DNA of 11,100 nucleotides from Firmicutes bacterium UBA4975. GTDB lineage: Bacteria > Bacillota > Proteinivoracia > UBA4975. The translations under genes were made by a program, and so were the position numbers. Shown one piece after another: positions 6,848 through 11,100 of the stretch. Under the pieces are notes generated by a model. That model saw only the letters and a program-made list of their open reading frames with translations, had not been told where the DNA came from and made no database searches. Location of the stretch: positions 16,355-27,454 of the forward strand of contig DGZR01000005.1 of NCBI GenBank assembly GCA_002397155.1, given 5' to 3'. Positions within the stretch are counted from its first letter, which is position 1. The number at the start of each line of letters is the position of its first letter.

Positions 6848-6876
6848 ATCATACCCCCGAACAGGGGGAATGGCAA
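6848..6876 (-). promoter_or_regulatory. Sigma-A promoter of the flavoprotein operon
   Basis: The minus strand has TTGCCA (6876-6871), a spacer of exactly 17 bp, and TATGAT (6853-6848). The predicted transcription start is near 6841, giving a leader of about 100 nt before the TTG start codon. A palindrome fills the spacer, see the separate entry. Confidence 0.75.
6851..6871. promoter_or_regulatory. Palindromic candidate operator inside the promoter spacer
   Basis: Plus-strand arms ATACCCCC (6851-6858) and GGGGGAAT (6864-6871) flank a 5-nt centre, matching 7 of 8 positions as an inverted repeat. It covers the whole spacer and touches both the -10 and -35 elements, an ideal place for a repressor or a spacer-remodelling activator. 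A/T-flanked C/G tracts resemble operators of the CsoR/RcnR family, but that link is tentative and no such regulator is encoded here. Confidence 0.55.
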
Positions 6877-6926
6877 GGCTTTCTGGGCCCGGGCCTATCT
6901 CCCGGCACCTTTTTTGCAGGCAAAAA

Positions 6927-7793
6927 TCATTCCCGGGGAGCGGCCAGGGGCGACACTTCCTTGGCCATGACCAGCCAGTGGTCGGGTTGGTGCTGAACCA
7001 GGATCTCTTCTAAGTAAGGGTGGGCATCGGCATAGATATCTGCCGCCATGGCCGCAGTCAGATGGCCCGGACTCCGGTGGACTATTCCCTGAAGCAGTTT
7101 GGGGAGAGCCCGGGGCTTGCCGTCCAGGTAACTGATAACCATGGAGTCTCCTACAGCCTGGGCCACCGAGACCCCGGTCAGTTCTCCCCCTTCCGGCCAG
7201 GTGTAGACGGCTCCCGCTGAAAGCAGTTGGGAGAGGAAGGCCTTGGAGAAAGAACGAAAAGAGTAAAAGTCGGTGTAGATCAAGCCCTGGTTTCGCCGAT
7301 AAACTTGGCTGTACTGGAGAAAGCTCCAGATTTCTTCAAGCTGTTCCGGCCCGGCCGGGGCCAGGGTGTTTTCCTCCCCGGACAAATCGGCCAGCTCTTC
7401 GCCATAGCCGATTACCCAGGCCCCGCAGCGGGTAAAGTTTAGGTTGCGCTGCAGGGCGGCCTGGGTCTCGTAGTTCTCACTGGCGGTGATCAGGCGCACC
7501 ACATTGCAGCCCTTTTCCTGGGCCACCTGCATGAGGGCGATGATAAAATCCCGGCCGGCCTGCTCTTTTTGAAACTCGGGCAGCAGTCTGAGGCCTAAAA
7601 TCTGGGCCTCGGTAGGGGCGGGAAAAGACAACCCGCAAAAACCAACCTCTTTGCCCTCCCTTTCCGCGATGTACATGGCACCCTGTTGCTGCCAAGTTTT
7701 ATGAACCAAGTGAATCAAATTAGAGTCGTAGTGCTTGCTGATCTCGGCAATTACCGCTCTATCAGCTTCTCGCGCTGGTCTTACTGCTATCAC
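6927..7793 (-). CDS. GNAT-family N-acetyltransferase, probably two-domain
   Basis: A 288-residue protein. The first half (about 1-135) reads as a GNAT fold: an opening VIAVRPAREADRAVIAEI strand-helix, a central strand GFCGLSFP, and an acetyl-CoA-site region LGLRLLPEFQKEQAGRDFI leading to RLITASENYETQAALQRNLNF. The usual R/Q-x-x-G-x-G/A loop appears in relaxed form as QKEQAG. The second half (about 140-288) has a similar size and alternating pattern and may be a degenerate second GNAT domain. The acceptor substrate is unknown. I chose the GTG at 7793 because AGGGGG lies 6 nt upstream. The frame stays open as far as 7940, but that part lies within the esterase gene and looks non-coding in this frame. 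The gene overlaps the esterase end by 32 bp, so the two are probably cotranscribed. Confidence 0.78.
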   Translation of the reverse strand: MIAVRPAREADRAVIAEISKHYDSNLIHLVHKTWQQQGAMYIAEREGKEVGFCGLSFPAPTEAQILGLRLLPEFQKEQAGRDFIIALMQVAQEKGCNVVRLITASENYETQAALQRNLNFTRCGAWVIGYGEELADLSGEENTLAPAGPEQLEEIWSFLQYSQVYRRNQGLIYTDFYSFRSFSKAFLSQLLSAGAVYTWPEGGELTGVSVAQAVGDSMVISYLDGKPRALPKLLQGIVHRSPGHLTAAMAADIYADAHPYLEEILVQHQPDHWLVMAKEVSPLAAPRE

Positions 7794-8532
7794 CTTTATC
7801 CCCCTTTGCTTCCATGATGAAGTGACTGATATACCGGTAAATATCAGAGCTATTTTCCCCCAACAAGAGCAAGTGAGGCCCGGGGAAAAAGCGGAGTTCT
7901 TTCTTGGCTGAGCCCAGCCGATTATAGATATACCGGGCACTGGCCGGGTTTACCGTGCGGTCGTCCCGGCCCTGAAGGACCAGGACGGGGACAGTCACTT
8001 GGTCCAGGGATTTTTTGCCCGCGCTGATCAAGCTCATCAGGCCGGCGATGCTCTTCGTCGCCACCTCCTGGTAGCGCCAAAAGGGATAAAAACAGGGACG
8101 GGGCTCACCCAACTTGACCGACCGGTAAAAGGGCTGGAGGATAAAAGCATACCGGGTCAGCCAGGGCCGGGGCCAAATTGGCGCAGAAATGGATACCACC
8201 CCCGCCGTTTCCTGGGTGGCGGCGGTCAGGAGGGCGAGAATGCCGCCCATAGAAAAGCCCAGCAGCCACACCTGGGAACAGCGGGCCGCCAACCGAGCCA
8301 ACTCCTCCGCCACCGCCTGCTGCCAGTCCCGCCAATGGCAGCGGGCCATTTCCCCGGGAGTAAGGCCGTGACCCGGAAGGAGGAGCTCCTGGACAGTAAA
8401 GCCCAGGCGATACAGGTGCTCGCTAAGAGGGCGCAAGTCAGCGGGGCTGCTGGTAAAGCCGTGGATCATCAGGCAACCCCTTTCATCCCCCGGCCAAAAG
8501 CGGGGTCGGCGGTAAGCGGGGCTAACGCTCAA
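7762..8532 (-). CDS. Carboxylesterase / monoacylglycerol lipase-like alpha/beta hydrolase (Est30/YvaK type)
   Basis: A 256-residue alpha/beta hydrolase, likely cytoplasmic, acting on short- to medium-chain esters. Oxyanion-hole motif HGFTSSP is at 24-30. The nucleophile elbow GFSMGG places the catalytic Ser at 94. The acid is most likely D191 (VLQGRDDRTVNP) and the base H220 (PGPHLLLL). Length and triad spacing agree with the Geobacillus Est30 family. In Bacillus the homologue lies between secG and rnr, and the order is similar here with extra genes inserted. The start is chosen as TTG at 8532, 9 nt after AGGAGG. An in-frame ATG at 8541 directly touches that AGGAGG with no spacer, so it is unlikely. 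The gene has its own promoter and is followed by an overlapping GNAT gene. Confidence 0.88.
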   Translation of the reverse strand: MSVSPAYRRPRFWPGDERGCLMIHGFTSSPADLRPLSEHLYRLGFTVQELLLPGHGLTPGEMARCHWRDWQQAVAEELARLAARCSQVWLLGFSMGGILALLTAATQETAGVVSISAPIWPRPWLTRYAFILQPFYRSVKLGEPRPCFYPFWRYQEVATKSIAGLMSLISAGKKSLDQVTVPVLVLQGRDDRTVNPASARYIYNRLGSAKKELRFFPGPHLLLLGENSSDIYRYISHFIMEAKGDKGDSSKTSARS

Positions 8533-8541
8533 GAGCCTCAT

Positions 8542-8549
8542 CCTCCTTT
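8542..8549 (-). promoter_or_regulatory. Ribosome binding site deciding a TTG start of the esterase gene
   Basis: The minus strand reads AAAGGAGG followed at once by ATG and, 9 nt after the AGGAGG, by an in-frame TTG. A spacer of zero makes the ATG unlikely and favours the TTG. Confidence 0.6.
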
Positions 8550-8556
8550 GTTTGTT

Positions 8557-8585
8557 ATTATAACCCCTGGTTCCCGCCAAGACAA
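8557..8585 (-). promoter_or_regulatory. Sigma-A promoter of the esterase-GNAT unit
   Basis: The minus strand has TTGTCT (8585-8580), a 17-bp spacer and a perfect TATAAT (8562-8557). The transcript would start near 8550, almost at the ribosome binding site, so the leader is very short. It lies just downstream of the hppA terminator. Confidence 0.75.
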
Positions 8586-8600
8586 CCGGGCCGGAAATAT

Positions 8601-8630
8601 GTAAAAGGCCGACTCTAGAAAAAGTCGGCC
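8601..8630 (-). terminator. Intrinsic terminator of hppA
   Basis: The minus strand has GGCCGACT (8630-8623), an 8-nt loop, AGTCGGCC (8614-8607) and TTTTAC. The 8-bp perfect stem lies 34 bp past the hppA stop. Confidence 0.8.
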
Positions 8631-8664
8631 AATTAGATAAGGGGTTGGTCTCGGCAGCCACAGC

Positions 8665-10695
8665 TTACCGGGCCAGGAAGTTAAAAAGGGGAGCGAAGAC
8701 CAGGGAGACTATGGCCATCAGCTTGATGAGGATGTTTATGGAAGGGCCGGAAGTATCCTTAAAGGGGTCGCCCACCGTGTCGCCAACCACGGCAGCGGCG
8801 TGGGTATCTGTGCCCTTGCCCCCGTGGGCGCCGGCTTCAATGTACTTTTTCGCGTTGTCCCAAGCGCCGCCGGCATTGGCCATGAAAATCGCCAAGAGGA
8901 CGCCGGTGACCAGGGAACCGGCCAGCAGCCCGCCCAGGGCTTCCTTGCCCAGGACAGCCCCCACCCCAATCGGCACCACCACGGCCAATAGGCCGGGGAT
9001 AATCATTTCCCGGATAGCGGCGGATGTGCTGATTTCAACGCAGCGGGCATAGTCGGGCTTGGCCTTTTCTTCCATGATGCCGGGAATCTCCCGAAACTGG
9101 CGGCGCACTTCTTCGATCATCTTAAAGGCCGCCTTGCCCACAGCGTCCATGGTCAGAGCCGAAAAGAGGAAGGGCAGCATGCCGCCGATGAAGAGGCCGG
9201 CGATGACAGGAGCGGAAGTGAGGTTGATGGTGGTAAGCTGTACGGCGGTGGTGTAAGCGGAGAAGAGAGCCAGGGCGGTGAGAGCGGCCGAACCGATGGC
9301 AAAACCCTTGCCCACGGCGGCGGTGGTATTGCCTATTGAGTCCAGATTGTCAGTGACCTTGCGCACGCTCTCGGGCAGGTCGGCCATTTCGGCGATACCG
9401 CCGGCATTGTCGGCGATTGGGCCGTAGGCGTCCACAGCAATGGTCATACCGGCGGTGCCCAGCATACCCACCGCGGCCAAGGCAATGCCATAGAGACCCT
9501 TGGCCACATTCCCGTCCTTAGCGGCCAAAAAGTACGAGGCGAGAATGGCGGTGGCAATCAGGATTATCGGAAACAGGGTGCTGCGCATGCCCACAGCCAG
9601 ACCGCTGATGATATTGGTAGCTGGGCCAGTCTTCGAGCTGTTAGCGATAGCTTTGACCGGCTTGTAATCGGCGGAAGTGTAGTACTCGGTGATGCGGCCG
9701 ATAGCCAGACCGGCCACCAGCCCCGCTACTATCGCGTAGAAAAAGCCGATTTCCCCGATGAGGATGTTGTTGAGAAAGTAGGAAGCGGCGATCAAGAGGA
9801 CGCCGGCGATCAGAGTCCCCCGGTTCAGGGCTTTGCTGGCGTCGCCCCCCTCTTTGACCCGAACGAAGAAGGTGCCGATGATTGACGAGACGATGCCAAA
9901 ACCGGCAATGAGCAGGGGCAGAAGGACCCCGTTTAGCTGCCGGTCGGAAAAGGCGGCGAAAGCCAGGGCAATGGCGGCGATAATGGAGCCCACATAAGAT
10001 TCAAAGAGGTCGGCGCCCATGCCCGCCACATCGCCCACGTTATCACCCACGTTATCGGCGATAACCGCCGGATTGCGAGGGTCATCCTCGGGAATGCCCG
10101 CCTCGACCTTGCCCACCAGGTCGGCACCCACGTCAGCGGCCTTGGTGTAGATGCCGCCCCCGACCCGGGCAAAGAGGGCGATGGAACTGGCGCCCAGGGC
10201 AAAACCGTTGATGATTTCCGGGTCTCGGAAAATCAGGTAGAGAATGCCTATCCCCAGCAGGCCTAGTCCGACCACCACCATGCCGGTGACAGCGCCCCCG
10301 GAAAAGGCGATGGCCAGAGCGGGGTTCATGCCGGAGCGGGCGGCGTGGGCGGTGCGCACATTGGCCTTGGTGGCCACCCGCATGCCGATGTTGCCCGCCA
10401 AAGCGGAAAAGACCGAGCCGATGATAAAGCAAACCGATGTGTAGAAACCGGCTATGTAGTCCTTTTGGGCGGCGCCGATTCCCACAGTTAAGGCTGCGGC
10501 CACGACCAGGACAAAGAAGACCAGGGACCGGTACTCCCGGCTGAGAAATGCCATGGCACCGTCATGGATAGCCTTGGCCAGTTCCCGCATGCGCTCGTTG
10601 CCGGCCTCGGCGCTTTCGATGCGCTGGGCGAGGACAAAGGCAAAGACCAGGGCGGCTATTCCCAAAAGAGGTGCGACGTAAAGAACGGTTTCCAT
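8665..10695 (-). CDS. hppA: Membrane-bound ion-translocating pyrophosphatase, K+-dependent type
   Basis: A 676-residue polytopic membrane protein (about 16 segments) that couples pyrophosphate hydrolysis to pumping H+ or Na+ across the cytoplasmic membrane. Catalytic motifs are intact: DVGADLVGKVE (188-198), EDDPRNPAVIADNVGDNVGD (203-222), NAGGAWDNAKKYIE (607-620) and the DTHAAAVVGDTVGDPFKDTS block (630-649). GNTTAAVGKG (455-464) has Ala459 and Gly462 where K+-independent enzymes have Lys and Thr, so K+ dependence is expected. The transport glutamate is E232 in DLFESY, the position typical of Na+-pumping and some K+-dependent H+-pumping bacterial enzymes, so the pumped ion is not settled. The ATG has AAGGAGG 7 nt upstream. 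Terminators precede and follow it, so it is probably a single-gene unit or is reached by read-through from secG. Confidence 0.97.
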   Translation of the reverse strand: METVLYVAPLLGIAALVFAFVLAQRIESAEAGNERMRELAKAIHDGAMAFLSREYRSLVFFVLVVAAALTVGIGAAQKDYIAGFYTSVCFIIGSVFSALAGNIGMRVATKANVRTAHAARSGMNPALAIAFSGGAVTGMVVVGLGLLGIGILYLIFRDPEIINGFALGASSIALFARVGGGIYTKAADVGADLVGKVEAGIPEDDPRNPAVIADNVGDNVGDVAGMGADLFESYVGSIIAAIALAFAAFSDRQLNGVLLPLLIAGFGIVSSIIGTFFVRVKEGGDASKALNRGTLIAGVLLIAASYFLNNILIGEIGFFYAIVAGLVAGLAIGRITEYYTSADYKPVKAIANSSKTGPATNIISGLAVGMRSTLFPIILIATAILASYFLAAKDGNVAKGLYGIALAAVGMLGTAGMTIAVDAYGPIADNAGGIAEMADLPESVRKVTDNLDSIGNTTAAVGKGFAIGSAALTALALFSAYTTAVQLTTINLTSAPVIAGLFIGGMLPFLFSALTMDAVGKAAFKMIEEVRRQFREIPGIMEEKAKPDYARCVEISTSAAIREMIIPGLLAVVVPIGVGAVLGKEALGGLLAGSLVTGVLLAIFMANAGGAWDNAKKYIEAGAHGGKGTDTHAAAVVGDTVGDPFKDTSGPSINILIKLMAIVSLVFAPLFNFLAR

Positions 10696-10725
10696 TTAAT
10701 GTCCTCCTTTTTAATTAATGGGATG

Positions 10726-10766
10726 AAAAAAAGATACTCCAACCGATGCAGCTTTGCTGGAATATC
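10726..10766 (-). terminator. Intrinsic terminator between secG and hppA
   Basis: On the minus strand, GATATTCCA (10766-10758) pairs with TGGAGTATC (10741-10733) over 9 bp with one G.U. The loop can form a further small GCA/TGC hairpin. T7 follows at 10732-10726. It lies about 20 bp past the secG stop and 30 bp before the hppA ATG. I saw no strong hppA promoter in the remaining gap, so partial read-through is possible. Confidence 0.65.
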
Positions 10767-10787
10767 CTGCTAAAGCCGCTGCTGCTT

Positions 10788-11018
10788 TCAACGGCCCACG
10801 ATAAAAGCCAGGACGACGGTGCTCACCATAAAGAGAATCGCTACGATTGAAGTCAACTTGGCAAGCTTTTCTTCCAGGCCTTTTTTCTTGCCGAACAGGC
10901 TCTGAGCGCCGCCGGTGATGGCGCCGGGCAGGCCCGCTTCGCCGCCGGGCTGAAACAGCACCGCTACAATCAAGCCAAGAGCAAGAAGGGCATGGACCAC
11001 TTGCAAGGCTATTTCCAA
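10788..11018 (-). CDS. secG: Preprotein translocase subunit SecG
   Basis: A 76-residue inner-membrane subunit of the SecYEG protein-export channel. It has two hydrophobic segments, about residues 3-22 (IALQVVHALLALGLIVAVLF) and 53-73 (SIVAILFMVSTVVLAFIV). They are joined by the glycine-rich conserved loop containing GAITGGAQSLFGKKKG (31-46), the SecG hallmark. I chose the TTG at 11018 because GGAGGTG lies 6 nt upstream and the length then equals that of B. subtilis SecG. An ATG at 11033 has no ribosome site of its own and would contain this one. Its own promoter and a downstream terminator frame the gene. Confidence 0.93.
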   Translation of the reverse strand: MEIALQVVHALLALGLIVAVLFQPGGEAGLPGAITGGAQSLFGKKKGLEEKLAKLTSIVAILFMVSTVVLAFIVGR

Positions 11019-11024
11019 ATGTGC

Positions 11025-11031
11025 CACCTCC
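11025..11031 (-). promoter_or_regulatory. Ribosome binding site deciding a TTG start of secG
   Basis: The minus strand reads GGAGGTG, then 6 nt (GCACAT), then TTG. The upstream ATG overlaps this element and lacks its own ribosome site. Confidence 0.6.
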
Positions 11032-11054
11032 ATGACAGATATGAGACTCTAGAA

Positions 11055-11083
11055 ATTCTACCACAGCAGGGGCGAAAAAACAA
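11055..11083 (-). promoter_or_regulatory. Probable sigma-A promoter of secG
   Basis: The minus strand has TTGTTT (11083-11078), a 17-bp spacer and TAGAAT (11060-11055). The -10 matches 5 of 6 consensus positions and the -35 matches 3 of 6. The predicted start near 11048 gives a leader of about 30 nt. Confidence 0.5.
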
Positions 11084-11100
11084 CTGAGCCAGGGGTTTGA

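Noticed and set aside
6900..6930. Inverted repeat TTTTTGC/GCAAAAA just after the GNAT gene
   Set aside because: The two arms leave only a 2-nt loop and no U-run follows a GC stem, so it does not look like a working terminator on either strand.
7999..8604. A 201-codon plus-strand open frame opposite the esterase
   Set aside because: It is antisense to a gene with a clear catalytic triad, has no motif or ribosome site, and would run through the esterase promoter.
10711..11064. A 117-codon minus-strand frame overlapping secG
   Set aside because: It covers secG in another frame and runs through the secG terminator; only the SecG frame has conserved sequence and hydrophobic segments.
1..11100. 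CRISPR arrays, insertion sequences, tRNA or rRNA genes
   Set aside because: No regularly spaced direct repeats, transposase-like coding sequence, cloverleaf or rRNA sequence was seen on either strand.

Overview
The window reads as chromosomal DNA from a GC-rich anaerobic member of the Bacillota, most like the thermophilic Clostridia (Moorella / Thermoanaerobacter / Peptococcaceae type). This rests on several things. Shine-Dalgarno sequences are strong (AGGAGG type), and TTG/GTG starts are frequent. The order secG - carboxylesterase - rnr resembles the Bacillota secG-yvaK-rnr-smpB cluster. There is also a three-gene flavoprotein set of the kind found with glycerol genes in Clostridia and Thermotogae. 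The assignment is inference; no rRNA or other taxonomic marker is present.

All genes but one lie on the minus strand, so the window is best read from right to left. secG (SecYEG translocon subunit) comes first with its own promoter and terminator. Next is hppA, a 676-residue K+-dependent-type membrane pyrophosphatase, also followed by a terminator. A short unit with its own promoter then encodes an Est30/YvaK-like carboxylesterase and an overlapping, probably two-domain GNAT acetyltransferase. After it lies a compact operon: a GlpA-like FAD oxidoreductase with a C-terminal [2Fe-2S] BFD-like domain, an NAD(P)/FAD oxidoreductase and a DUF1667 protein. These three overlap by 4 nt at each junction and end in a terminator. 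The operon has a well-formed sigma-A promoter whose spacer holds a near-perfect palindrome, and its roughly 100-nt leader contains a strong intrinsic terminator. Control by a repressor plus antitermination is therefore likely. A gene for an HD-domain phosphohydrolase follows with its own extended -10 promoter.

On the plus strand, convergent with the HD gene and divergent from rnr, is a 514-residue M1-aminopeptidase-like protein. The zinc and catalytic residues expected in that family appear to be gone, so it looks like a pseudopeptidase. At the left edge is the first two thirds of rnr (RNase R), cut by the window end.

Most genes are housekeeping: secretion, pyrophosphate energy coupling, ester hydrolysis and RNA decay. 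The points most worth a second look are the pseudopeptidase, the operator/attenuator leader of the flavoprotein operon, and the separation of that operon from any visible glycerol kinase or facilitator gene.
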